The notes beneath the pieces are model-generated. The model made no database searches. It was not told the DNA's origin and saw nothing but the letters and a program-made list of their open reading frames with translations. 63,601 nt of DNA, taken from Flavobacterium tructae. GTDB taxonomy: Bacteria; Bacteroidota; Bacteroidia; Flavobacteriales; Flavobacteriaceae. The position numbers and the translations under genes are program-made. The stretch is taken from positions 1 through 63,601 of the forward strand of contig NZ_MUHH01000019.1 in assembly GCF_002217475.1 (NCBI RefSeq), given 5' to 3'. Shown one piece after another: positions 1-8,776 of the stretch. Every line of letters begins with the position of its first letter. Within the stretch, counting starts at the first letter, position 1.

Positions 1-197
1 ATTTTTAGCTTGTTTGTAAAAAAATACTTCTTTTTTTATGGTTTTTATATTTTTTCTAAATTCGTTCGTACTGTTATTTAATGTATTTGTTTCATTTTTG
101 AATAAGTACGATGAGAATTTTACTTCTAAAATAGTGCTCAGTGTTTCAATTAGAGCGAATTAAAACTTAAATGTACCTTTTAGTATTTATAAAAATC

Positions 198-255
198 TAC
201 GGTATTTTGCAGGAAAAATTACGGTTATTTGCATGAAAAATCTGATCAGTTGTAT
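198..255 (+). promoter_or_regulatory. Tandem 22-base-spaced repeats followed by a -7-like box
   Basis: TACGGT occurs at 198-203 and 220-225, each followed by an A/T run and GCA, and a weaker third copy (AATCTGATC) starts near 239. A TGTATTTG string at 248-255 resembles the Bacteroidetes -7 box (TAnnTTTG). The same arrangement, with the same 22-base spacing, lies upstream of the first NRPS gene at 24129-24206. Two-turn spacing suggests a binding site for a multimeric regulator on one DNA face; this is inference. No gene follows closely here, so it may be a relic. Confidence 0.3.
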
Positions 256-433
256 TTGGTGATCTCTATCGTTAACAAAGAAAATTGTTGTTGCTGGTAT
301 TGAGTTGGAATACAGTAAAGTAGAGAAAGCTTTCTCTCGTGATTGAAAAATAAAGGGATTAATTCCTTCGTAAAAAAGTTTTGAAGCGAAACTTTTAGAG
401 GTTTATTTTACAGGTTTTCTGTTTTATAAAGTT

Positions 434-452
434 GTGATGAGAGGACTCGAAC
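434..452 (-). other. tRNA 3'-end-like fragment (possible attachment relic)
   Basis: Read on the minus strand this segment gives GTTCGAGTCCTCTCATCA, which looks like the T-loop and acceptor end of a tRNA. The flanking bases do not pair to make a T stem or the rest of a cloverleaf. Such fragments can be left where an element integrated at a tRNA gene. A second one lies at 4695-4716, on the other side of the LRR gene. Chance cannot be excluded. Confidence 0.2.
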
Positions 453-878
453 TATAAGGTTCATGGTCCTGTCTTTGGGGTATCTTTATTACTGCCTTGA
501 ACCTTAATGTACCAATTCTGCACCGAAATTCATTTTAAATTCAAAGGCTATCTTTAGAAAAAGTAGAGTAAGCCCATATTTTTTGTGGATTTTGTATTTA
601 AGTATGCAATAGAGGGTATAACATAGTGTCGAAATTTTTTTCACTATATAAATAACTGTACTTATATAATTAGCAACAAATAGAAAGTTTTTAGAGTAGT
701 TGAAAAGCACATTTACATTTGCCTGAAAATGTCTTTTTTTTATGTTTTTCTAAAATTTCCTCATAAGTGTAAATCTCTTGCAGTCGAACACTTTTTTTTA
801 AATTTCTTTAACCATTTATGTAAGATATTAGTTAATATTCTACTACATTTGGGCCTTAATATTAACAAAAAAACGCCT

Positions 879-3800
879 ATGAAACTAAGATTACTCTTTG
901 TACTTTTTTTAGCTAGTTTATCTTCCTTTGCTCAATACACCCAGATCCCCGATGCGTATTTTGAAGCAGAATTAATCCGTCAGGGAATTGATTCCGGCAC
1001 ACCCGATGGTAAGGTTTTGACTTCAAAAATAAACACCCTGACTAGTTTGAATGTTAGAGGAGTAGGCCTTATTGAGGATTTAACCGGGATTCAGGATTTT
1101 ACTGCTTTGAAATTTTTACTTTGTGATTCCAATCGATTAACAGCTTTAGATGTTTCCAAGAATACTTCGTTAACATACCTGAGTTTTGGAAACAATTTCT
1201 TAATGACGATAAATGTTTCGAAAAATATCGCTTTAACAGAGTTACGTTGTAATCATAATCAATTGACAACTTTAGATGTTTCCAGGAATACTGCTCTAGC
1301 TACTTTACATTGTTATGATAATCAATTAAGAGTTTTAGATTTTTCCAATAATACTGCTTTAACCTACTTAGATTGTTCTGCCAATCAATTGATAGGACTG
1401 AATTTGAAGAATGGAAATAATTCTAAGTTATCGACGAATAGTTCTTTTCGAGGCAACCCCGACTTAAGTTGTATTGTGGTAGATAATGTGGCTTATGCTA
1501 ATACAAATTGGGCTGCGGCCAAAAATGCTACGGCGAATTACAATTTAGCTTGTGCAGCTGTTATTCAATATACCCTTATTCCTGATGTCAATTTTGAGAA
1601 AAAGTTAATGTCGTTAGGGCTTGACTCCGGTATAATAGACGGAAAAGTGCCAACAGCTAAGATTTCTGGGGTAACTTCTTTGAATGTTTCCAAGAGTTCT
1701 ATTACTAATTTAACCGGAATTCAGGATTTTGCGTCTTTAGAGGTATTAGATTGCAGCGGTAATTCATTAACGACTTTAGATCTTTCTAAGAATATAGCTT
1801 TAAAAAATTTAGTTTGTTATTCTAGTCAATTGACGGCTTTAGATGTTTCTAAGAATACTGCTTTAGAACAATTAACTTGTTATTCGAATCAGTTAACAAC
1901 TTTAGATGTTTCTAAGAATACTGCTCTAACATATTTATCCTGCTATTCTAATCAATTAGCAGCTTTAGACGTTTCTAAAAGTATCGCTTTAAAAAAATTA
2001 GATTGTTATTCTAATCAGTTAACTGCTTTAGATGTTTCTCAAAATGTTGCTTTGACCGAATTAAATTGTTATTCTAATAAATTAATTAGTTTCGATATTT
2101 CTAAGAGTATTGTTTTAACAAAATTGTATTGTTATTCGAATCAATTATCTGCTTTAGATGTTTCTAAGAATATTGCTTTAATCGAACTATATTGTTATTC
2201 TAATCAGCTGACAGCTTTAGATGTTTCTAAAAATACTGTTTTAAGACATATAAACTGTAGTTCAAATCAATTAACGAGTTTAAATGCGATGAACGGAAGG
2301 GATTTTAGCACGTACAATTTTAAAAACAACCCTAATTTAGATTGCATTCAGGTGGATCACATTTATTATTATGATAATTCTTATAAAGACACTGTGGCAA
2401 CTTACAGCAAAGATTGTTCACGCGTTCTTATTCCTGATGTGAATTTTGAAAAAAAGTTGATCTCTTTAGGAATTGATTCCGGAACAGTTGATGGACAAGT
2501 GCCAGGTTATAAAATAAACACATTGACTTCTTTGGATGTATCTAATAGTTCTATTGCTGATTTGACCGGTATCCAATCCTTTGTGGGTTTAAATGCATTA
2601 GATTGTAGCGGTAATCAATTAACGGCTTTAGATGTTTCTAAAAATATTGTTTTAGGTTCTTTAAACTGTAGTTCAAATCAATTAACGAATTTAAATTTGA
2701 AGAATCGAAACTATCTTAATTTTAGAACCAAAAACTTTAAAAACAATCCTAATTTAAGTTGTATTCAAGTAGATAATGTTGTTTATGCGAATACAAATTG
2801 GCTCGCAGCTAAAGATGCTGCGGCAACTTACAAGGCAGACTGTGCTGATGTTGTTCGATACACCCTTATTCCTGATGTAAATTTTGAAAAAAGGTTAATT
2901 TTCCTTGGTCATGATTCTGGAGCTCCTGACGGAAAAGTGCCAACAATAAATATTTCTTCGTTAACTTCTTTGTATCTCTTCGGTAGTGATATTACTGATT
3001 TAACCGGAATTGAGGATTTTGTGGCTTTAAAATCATTAACTTGTGCAGCTAATAAAATAACTGCTTTAGATTTTTCTAAAAATATTGCTTTAAGCGAATT
3101 AGATTGTGGCCGTAATCAATTAACGACTTTAAATGTTTCTAAAAATACTGCTTTAACAGTTTTTTCATGCGATTCTAATCAATTAACGGCTTTAGATATT
3201 TCTAAAAATGTTTCGTTAACATATGTACGTTGTTATTCTAATAAATTAATCAGTTTAGATGTTTCCAAGAATACTGCTTTAGAATCATTATATTGTTATT
3301 CTAATTTAATAACAGCTTTAGATCTTTCCAAGAATAAAGTTTTAACAGAATTTGAATGTAATTCTAATAAATTAACAAGTCTAAATGTGCAGAATGGAAA
3401 CAATAATAATTTTGTAACTAACAGAACAGATTATAGAAAAAATCCAAATTTAGAATGTATTCAGGTAGATAATGTTATTTATTCTAAGGATAATATGTCT
3501 TGGGCAAAAGACGCGACAGCAAGTTATAGTACAAGTTGTCCTGCTTCCGTTGTCGCCCTTAGTAGTGCGTTTGAAGACCAATTAATCGCTTTAGGAGTCG
3601 ATACAGATGGAAAAAACGGTTCGGTTTTATTGTCCAGTATAATAAATGTAACCAGTTTAAATGTGTCCAATTCCGGTCTCACCAGTTTATCAGGAATCGA
3701 ATATTTTTCAAATCTAGAAACCTTAAACTGTCAGGGAAATTTATTGACTTATATTGATATGTCTTACAATCCGGCACTGAAATATTTAGATTGTTCAAAG

Positions 3801-4463
3801 AATCCTTTATCGACTTTGGATGTTTCTAAAAATACCCAACTTACAGAACTGTATTGTGATGGTATTGTGACAAGTGGTAAAAAAGGCAATGCCAAAACCA
3901 GTGCTGTCAATCAACTAAAGGTTTTAGATGTTTCTAAAAATTTATCGTTGACTAAATTGAGTTGTTCTAATAACCAGATAGTAAGTTTAGACTTTTCTAA
4001 GAATACTCTTCTTACAGATCTAAATTGTTCCAATAATAAATTGACTTCTTTGAATTTGGACAATGGAAATAATAGCAAGCTGGTGAATGTCAATTTCAAA
4101 ACGAATGCTTCATTATCCTGTATTTTGGTATATGATGTTGCGTATGCCAATGCCAATTGGTCAACTGCCAAAGATGCGGCGGCAATTTATTCGAAAACAA
4201 ATTGTACTTTAGGATTAGAAGATGTGGTTTTTAACAAAATCACCGTTTACCCTAATCCTACCAAAGGAGAATTATACATTGACAATATTGTGCTGGAAAA
4301 AGCAAGCGTGTATGACTCGTTAGGAAAGTTGATAACAGTTACGAAATTTACTAATGGTTCAAACACTAATAGCATCAATTTTTCAGGATTCTTGAAAGGG
4401 ATTTATTATGTGTATTTAGAAAGTGAAGGGACAACTGTTGTTAGAAAAGTAATGGTCGAGTAA
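879..4463 (+). CDS. Secreted leucine-rich-repeat protein with T9SS type A sorting domain
   Basis: The product of 1194 residues is probably exported and either attached to the cell surface or released by the type IX system. I chose the ATG at 879 rather than the upstream in-frame ATG at 729 because it gives a typical signal peptide (MKLRLLFVLFLASLSSFAQ). The body is built from 21-residue repeats of the form LDVSKNTALxxLxCYSNQLTA, interrupted by five copies of an anchor block starting LIPDVNFEKKLISLG or similar and ending in LTGIQDF. Each repeat stretch closes with a cap like NPxLxCIQVDNVxYANTNW. The last ~80 residues (VYPNPTKGELYI ... GIYYVYL ... VRKVMVE) form a type A sorting domain. Bacteroidetes proteins of this shape are generally annotated as internalin-like or adhesin-like; the ligand is unknown. 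A strong terminator follows. Confidence 0.88.
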   Translation: MKLRLLFVLFLASLSSFAQYTQIPDAYFEAELIRQGIDSGTPDGKVLTSKINTLTSLNVRGVGLIEDLTGIQDFTALKFLLCDSNRLTALDVSKNTSLTYLSFGNNFLMTINVSKNIALTELRCNHNQLTTLDVSRNTALATLHCYDNQLRVLDFSNNTALTYLDCSANQLIGLNLKNGNNSKLSTNSSFRGNPDLSCIVVDNVAYANTNWAAAKNATANYNLACAAVIQYTLIPDVNFEKKLMSLGLDSGIIDGKVPTAKISGVTSLNVSKSSITNLTGIQDFASLEVLDCSGNSLTTLDLSKNIALKNLVCYSSQLTALDVSKNTALEQLTCYSNQLTTLDVSKNTALTYLSCYSNQLAALDVSKSIALKKLDCYSNQLTALDVSQNVALTELNCYSNKLISFDISKSIVLTKLYCYSNQLSALDVSKNIALIELYCYSNQLTALDVSKNTVLRHINCSSNQLTSLNAMNGRDFSTYNFKNNPNLDCIQVDHIYYYDNSYKDTVATYSKDCSRVLIPDVNFEKKLISLGIDSGTVDGQVPGYKINTLTSLDVSNSSIADLTGIQSFVGLNALDCSGNQLTALDVSKNIVLGSLNCSSNQLTNLNLKNRNYLNFRTKNFKNNPNLSCIQVDNVVYANTNWLAAKDAAATYKADCADVVRYTLIPDVNFEKRLIFLGHDSGAPDGKVPTINISSLTSLYLFGSDITDLTGIEDFVALKSLTCAANKITALDFSKNIALSELDCGRNQLTTLNVSKNTALTVFSCDSNQLTALDISKNVSLTYVRCYSNKLISLDVSKNTALESLYCYSNLITALDLSKNKVLTEFECNSNKLTSLNVQNGNNNNFVTNRTDYRKNPNLECIQVDNVIYSKDNMSWAKDATASYSTSCPASVVALSSAFEDQLIALGVDTDGKNGSVLLSSIINVTSLNVSNSGLTSLSGIEYFSNLETLNCQGNLLTYIDMSYNPALKYLDCSKNPLSTLDVSKNTQLTELYCDGIVTSGKKGNAKTSAVNQLKVLDVSKNLSLTKLSCSNNQIVSLDFSKNTLLTDLNCSNNKLTSLNLDNGNNSKLVNVNFKTNASLSCILVYDVAYANANWSTAKDAAAIYSKTNCTLGLEDVVFNKITVYPNPTKGELYIDNIVLEKASVYDSLGKLITVTKFTNGSNTNSINFSGFLKGIYYVYLESEGTTVVRKVMVE
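1138..4065 (+). repeat. 63-base coding repeats (21-residue LRR units)
   Basis: The gene contains dozens of 63-base units encoding LDVSKNTALTxLxCYSNQLTA-like repeats. Some neighbours are nearly identical at the DNA level (for example within 1830-2270), which suggests ongoing expansion and contraction by slippage or unequal recombination. Copy number is therefore likely to differ between strains. Confidence 0.8.
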
Positions 4464-4484
4464 ATTAAAAAGCATATATAAGTT

Positions 4485-4522
4485 AAAAACCACATTTTCA
4501 TTCGTTTGAAAATGTGGTTTTT
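4485..4522 (+). terminator. Rho-independent terminator after the LRR gene
   Basis: A perfect 16-base-pair stem (4485-4500 with 4507-4522) with the six-base loop TTCGTT is followed by a T-rich tail. It lies 21 bases after the stop codon at 4463. The A run before the stem means it could also act on the minus strand. Confidence 0.85.
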
Positions 4523-4694
4523 TATTTTTTACTTATCAAGCTTATACAGGCATTGTATAGATGGAGATATAGTTCCATTAACAAAAGAAGGTTTAAAAAT
4601 AAGAAGCGCAGCAAGAATGCTATTATAAATTTTGATAGTAAGGCTTAAAGATTGAAAAGCTGTAAATTAGTTAGAAGTTTTTCTTTTGTTTTCA

Positions 4695-4716
4695 TGGTGA
4701 GAGCAGGATTCGAATT
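4695..4716 (-). other. tRNA 3'-end-like fragment ending in CCA
   Basis: On the minus strand the segment reads TTCGAATCCTGCTCTCACCA, which matches the T-loop, T-stem 3' side, acceptor 3' side and CCA end of a bacterial tRNA. The bases before it do not pair with CCTGC to form a T stem and no anticodon arm is present, so this is not a functional tRNA. It may be an attachment-site relic. Confidence 0.3.
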
Positions 4717-4763
4717 GTATGTTGCGATAAATGCAGAAATATTAGAATACTACAAAGCAGTAA

Positions 4764-5450
4764 TTAAATTTCTTTAAGATTGTCCTTATAAGTTCGGCCT
4801 ATTGGCAACTCTCTGCCATCTCTGAGCTGTACCATGCGTGAATTGAATGATTTTACGTGGCTTTTTAAAACCAAATACGACTTATGTATTCTGATAAAAC
4901 CCAGGTGACGGTGCATTTCTTCAAACTTTGCCATGCGTTCCAATACCATGTGGTTTTTGTAGCGGGATACAATTTTAAGGTATTCGCCAAAACCTTCTAT
5001 CCAAAAAATATCATCCAGCTTTACCTTATTTACAATATAATCTGACTTAAACATAATATAGTCTTCGGCAATGTCTTTAGACTTTATAAAATGGTGGTAT
5101 TCTTTGGCCTTTGTAATGGCTTTTTCGAACCGTTCAATACTTATAGGTTTTATAAGATAATCTACTACATCAAGTTCAAATGCTTTGGCTGCATGTTGTT
5201 CTTCAGCGGTTATGAAAATGCAGAGTGGCTTGTTGGGTGTATTTTGCAGCAACTCTATGCCGTTGATGCCCGGCATATTAATGTCAAGGATAAGTAAGTC
5301 AACTTCATTTTGCTGTAAAAAAGTGATGGCTTCCTGTGGATTGCTAAAGGTAGCGAGCAGGTTGACACCATCAGTATTGGCACAGTAGTTTCTTATTAGC
5401 TCCAGCGCAAGGTATTCGTCATCTACGCCCACAGCCTGCAATTGTTTCAT
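4764..5450 (-). CDS. LytTR-family response regulator
   Basis: This 228-residue cytoplasmic transcription regulator has an N-terminal receiver domain (acidic pair D10/D11, phospho-acceptor D56 in LILDINMPG, conserved Lys in DYLIKPI near residue 104) and a C-terminal LytTR DNA-binding domain from about residue 125 (FKSDYIVNKVKLDDIFWIEG, and a terminal PIGRTYKDNL). The ORF overlaps the upstream kinase gene by four bases (ATGA), so the two are translationally coupled partners. The pair is divergent from the DUF2490-citrate carrier set, which is its most likely target. Citrate uptake is under two-component control in other bacteria, but with different protein families; the link here is inference. 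Confidence 0.92.
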   Translation of the reverse strand: MKQLQAVGVDDEYLALELIRNYCANTDGVNLLATFSNPQEAITFLQQNEVDLLILDINMPGINGIELLQNTPNKPLCIFITAEEQHAAKAFELDVVDYLIKPISIERFEKAITKAKEYHHFIKSKDIAEDYIMFKSDYIVNKVKLDDIFWIEGFGEYLKIVSRYKNHMVLERMAKFEEMHRHLGFIRIHKSYLVLKSHVKSFNSRMVQLRDGRELPIGRTYKDNLKEI

Positions 5451-6547
5451 AATTTAATTTTGAGAGTAGAAAAGTACGTCTTATTTAATAATTCGTCAAA
5501 CAATTGATAATTTTCTGCATATTTCATGGTGAGGATTTTTTTCAGTGCAACGAGCCCCATTCCGTTATATCCGTTATGGTTATTAAAGTGAATCTTGTCC
5601 GGTACAGAATTTTCTATCCTGAATACGAAGGTATCATCAACCTTATCAAAGTTCACCTTAATATAGGCTTCTCTATCCGCTCCAATACCGGAGTGTTTTA
5701 GTGCATTTTCAAAAAGTGTAAAATATACAGAAGGAGGAACCTCTACCTGTTCCTGTACTTCACTATCATTTAGTTCAAATAGGATGTTCAGCGCATTGTT
5801 GTACTTAAGTTGATACAAACCTGCAAGAGCTTTCATCATTTCGAACTCTTTGTGTATCGCAATAGTTTTTTTATCGGTTTCGTATATAACATATTGCAAC
5901 AGCTGGCTTAGCTGTAGTATCGCTTCGGTTGTATTGCCATGCTGGTTGTAACTGCCCGCGTAAATGTTATTAAGGGTATTGAGTAAAAAGTGAGGATTTA
6001 TCTTTGACTTCATGAGGTTGAGGTCAGTCTCATTTTTTTTCACCTCAAGGTCGAGATAGTCATATTCGATTAAGAATTTATGTCTTGATATTCCTAAAAA
6101 AGAAGCAACTAAAATTACGATACTCTGTGAGCTGTATACGCTGATCAAAAACAATGTCTGGTCTTGTACTGCATCGCTCTCCTGAGAAAATTCAGGTTCA
6201 ACAAGCAGTCTTAGCAACGTTGTTGATATAAATAATATCAGTGCATATAGCAGATATTCGGGATATTTATTGGTTTGGTAATAGGCGGGAACTAAATAGG
6301 AATAACAAACAAAATATAATACCGTATTGACAGCCATAGTGAAGAGTATTTTGTACAACGCAAAAGGCATTTCCGTAAAATAAAGTGTCGAAATTACCAG
6401 AAAGGTGGTGTATATCACAAAAAACAGGATGTGTTGAAACCTAATCAGGTTTGTCCATTGCTTCTTCATGAGACTGCCTATAATCTTTTGTTCAAACAGT
6501 AATCGGAAAGCTACAAGGAGGATAATGATGTTTATTAGTAAAACCAT
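5447..6547 (-). CDS. LytS/YehU-type sensor histidine kinase
   Basis: The 366-residue membrane kinase has about four hydrophobic segments in residues 1-155, then a cytoplasmic His_kinase domain with the phospho-acceptor H186 in KINPHFLLNTLNNI. An N-box (FENALKHSG) and a short glycine box (NGYNGMGLVALKKI) give an ATPase domain of the type paired with LytTR regulators. No PAS or GAF sensor domain is visible, so the signal is probably sensed by the membrane segments. Its stop overlaps the start of the response regulator gene. Confidence 0.9.
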   Translation of the reverse strand: MVLLINIIILLVAFRLLFEQKIIGSLMKKQWTNLIRFQHILFFVIYTTFLVISTLYFTEMPFALYKILFTMAVNTVLYFVCYSYLVPAYYQTNKYPEYLLYALILFISTTLLRLLVEPEFSQESDAVQDQTLFLISVYSSQSIVILVASFLGISRHKFLIEYDYLDLEVKKNETDLNLMKSKINPHFLLNTLNNIYAGSYNQHGNTTEAILQLSQLLQYVIYETDKKTIAIHKEFEMMKALAGLYQLKYNNALNILFELNDSEVQEQVEVPPSVYFTLFENALKHSGIGADREAYIKVNFDKVDDTFVFRIENSVPDKIHFNNHNGYNGMGLVALKKILTMKYAENYQLFDELLNKTYFSTLKIKL

Positions 6548-6731
6548 ACTTTTTTGTGTTAAAAATTATTCACCCTTTAAAATTATATCATTAAAAATAC
6601 AAATATCATTATTTTAAAACAGGCACTTTGCGTTGTTTGTTTATTAAATGAGTCGTTCGTTGAAAATTACTTTTTTGAAAAAATCAATCGTATACTTTTA
6701 CTTCAGACAAATAAATTAACGATTTATCAAA

Positions 6732-7424
6732 ATGTATAGAAAATATATATCAATCCTGTTTTTTTTAATGATTTTTTCTACGAAAGCAGTAGCGCAACAA
6801 GATAATTTTAACATGTGGCTGCAATATACAATGTCCGCAAAATTAAGCGAAAAGTACAGCTTTACGGCGCTTTCTCAATATCGGGCATACGATTTAGTAA
6901 TGGATTCACGTCTTTTTTTAGTTTCGACCTACCTGGAAAGAAAGTTAGATCATGATCTTTATCCGGCTGTAGGGTATATGTTTTTGGTACTTCAGCCCTA
7001 TACAAGCGACACCGATAAAAAGCTGCGTTATGAAAACAGGCCGTTTCAGCAGTTAACAATCAAAAATAAAATTGGCCGTACTACCTTATTACACCGTTAT
7101 CGTGTCGAAGAACGTTTCTTAACCAACCCGGATGATTTTGTGGTGAGATTGAGATATCTACTATCGTTAAAAATTCCATTGGGTAAAGAAGAAGGGAAGA
7201 ATCTATTATATGGTATTCTGAAAAATGAAATCAGGATGAATGTAGTAAAGACGGAACAATTTGACAGCAACAGGATCACTGCCGGATTAGGGATTAATGT
7301 GGGCAAACAATCAGCCATAGAACTTTCATTTGTCAATCAGGTTAGTCCGGACGATACTAGTAATTATGTGTTGGCGGGCTATAGAAACTCATTTGACTGG
7401 TCGTCAAAAACAGAAAATAATTAA
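6732..7424 (+). CDS. DUF2490-like outer-membrane beta-barrel protein
   Basis: The 230-residue product starts with a signal peptide (MYRKYISILFFLMIFSTKAVAQ) and continues with alternating aromatic and polar strands (NMWLQYTMSAKLSEKYSF, LLHRYRVEERF, RLRYLLSLKIPL) typical of the DUF2490 family, predicted as small outer-membrane barrels. It is the first gene of a plus-strand set with the citrate and dicarboxylate carriers. A role as the outer-membrane entry route for their substrates is reasonable but inferred from position only. Confidence 0.75.
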   Translation: MYRKYISILFFLMIFSTKAVAQQDNFNMWLQYTMSAKLSEKYSFTALSQYRAYDLVMDSRLFLVSTYLERKLDHDLYPAVGYMFLVLQPYTSDTDKKLRYENRPFQQLTIKNKIGRTTLLHRYRVEERFLTNPDDFVVRLRYLLSLKIPLGKEEGKNLLYGILKNEIRMNVVKTEQFDSNRITAGLGINVGKQSAIELSFVNQVSPDDTSNYVLAGYRNSFDWSSKTENN

Positions 7425-7441
7425 ACTTAAAATATACCGTC

Positions 7442-8734
7442 ATGCTTACCATTTTAGGATTTTCAATGATCATTGTATTTATGTACCTGATCATGACCAA
7501 ACGTTTGTTTCCGTTAACAGCGCTCATACTTATCCCTATACTTTTTGCCATTTTTGGTGGCTTTACAGCCGATCTTGGTTCTATAATCATGGAGGGTGTA
7601 AAAAATATTGCTCCAACCGGCATCATGCTCATTTTTGGGATACTGTTTTTCAGTATCATGATTGATGCAGGATTATTTGATCCGCTGGTAAACCTGATAT
7701 TAAAGTTTGTAAAAGGCGACCCGGTTAAAATAGCTTTAGGAACAGCTTTCTTAACGGTATTGGTTTCGCTTGATGGCGATGGTGCGACTACCTATATGAT
7801 CGTTGTAGCCGCAATGTTACCGCTATATAAAAAACTGGGTATGAATCCGCTTGTACTCTCGTGTATTATAATGCTTGGCGGCGGGGTAATGAACATACTG
7901 CCTTGGGGCGGGCCTACAGCACGTGCGATGACTACCCTTAAAATGGATGCATCAGAACTGTTTATGCCTATGATACCAGTCATGGCAGGTGGTGTACTAT
8001 GGGTAATATTTGCAGCATTTTGGCTTGGTCTCCGTGAAAAAAGAAGGATTGCCCGTGAAGGAGATATGAACAAGCATCTTATAAACGAGGAAGAAACTGT
8101 AATAGAGCGCGAGCTCAAAAGACCTGGTCTGATATGGTTTAATCTGCTGCTTACCATACTACTGTTGGCTTCAATGATGTTTGATGTATTGCCGCTGGCT
8201 GTTTCCTTTATGATTGCATTTTGTATTGCACTGATCATCAATTATCCGAAAGTCGATGAACAGCAAAAAGTACTAAAATTACATGCAGGCAATGCCCTTT
8301 CTGTAGCATCGATGATATTTGCAGCAGGTATTTTTACCGGCATACTTTCCGGAACGGGAATGATGGATGCTATGGCAGCTTCGATGATATCGGTGGTACC
8401 GGATACCTGGGGAAATGCTTTTCCTGTGCTAACAGCGGTAAGCAGTGCACCGTTGACCTTCTTTTTGAGTAACGATGCTTACTATTTTGGTATACTCCCA
8501 CTGATTACCGAAACGGGATTACATTTGGGGGCTACAAAATTAGAAATAGGAGCGGCATCACTTATAGGTCAGGGAGTCCATTTGTTAAGTCCGCTGGTAC
8601 CTTCTACTTATCTTTTAGTAGGATTGGCCGGAGTTGAGTTTTCTGATCACGTAAAATTTACTATAAAATGGGCTTTGGGTTCATCACTTGCCATGCTCAT
8701 TGCAGCATTGCTTATCGGGTTAATAACTTTTTAA
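7442..8734 (+). CDS. CitMHS-family citrate/metal-citrate:proton symporter
   Basis: This 430-residue inner-membrane protein has about 11-12 hydrophobic helices and family motifs such as SLDGDGATTYMI, WGGPTARA and the late FFLSNDAYYFGILPL segment. The CitMHS family (type example Bacillus CitM) takes up citrate complexed with divalent metal by proton symport. It starts 17 bases after the DUF2490 gene and is probably cotranscribed with it. The divergent LytS/LytTR pair is the likely regulator. Family is clear; the exact carboxylate and metal are not readable. Confidence 0.9.
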   Translation: MLTILGFSMIIVFMYLIMTKRLFPLTALILIPILFAIFGGFTADLGSIIMEGVKNIAPTGIMLIFGILFFSIMIDAGLFDPLVNLILKFVKGDPVKIALGTAFLTVLVSLDGDGATTYMIVVAAMLPLYKKLGMNPLVLSCIIMLGGGVMNILPWGGPTARAMTTLKMDASELFMPMIPVMAGGVLWVIFAAFWLGLREKRRIAREGDMNKHLINEEETVIERELKRPGLIWFNLLLTILLLASMMFDVLPLAVSFMIAFCIALIINYPKVDEQQKVLKLHAGNALSVASMIFAAGIFTGILSGTGMMDAMAASMISVVPDTWGNAFPVLTAVSSAPLTFFLSNDAYYFGILPLITETGLHLGATKLEIGAASLIGQGVHLLSPLVPSTYLLVGLAGVEFSDHVKFTIKWALGSSLAMLIAALLIGLITF

Positions 8735-8776
8735 AACTACCTTTGTATAGCAACTTAATGAGTAAGGTTTAAAAAG

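Larger units (their letters stand above)
1..878. other. Intergenic region without a confident gene
   Basis: I see no convincing gene here; the short minus-strand frame at 504-710 has low-complexity, Phe/Tyr/Lys-rich composition and no family resemblance. The region holds a pair of TACGGT direct repeats at 198-203 and 220-225 (22-base spacing), a 16-base palindrome at 322-337, and a tRNA-3'-end-like fragment on the minus strand at 434-452. All three are listed separately or as findings. The rest is AT-rich sequence with many stops. Confidence 0.6.

Noticed and set aside
322..337. 16-base palindrome AGAGAAAGCTTTCTCT
   Set aside because: Isolated, no T tail and no gene nearby; expected by chance in simple-sequence DNA.
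504..710. 68-codon minus-strand frame near the window start
   Set aside because: Low-complexity, Lys/Tyr/Phe-rich translation typical of AT-rich noncoding DNA; no family resemblance.
3911..4171. Minus-strand frame inside the LRR gene
   Set aside because: It is the antisense reflection of regular LRR codons; the plus strand has clear repeats and a sorting domain.
7330..7665. Plus-strand frame overlapping the DUF2490 and CitMHS genes
   Set aside because: It overlaps two well-supported genes in another frame and its Cys/His-rich translation matches nothing.
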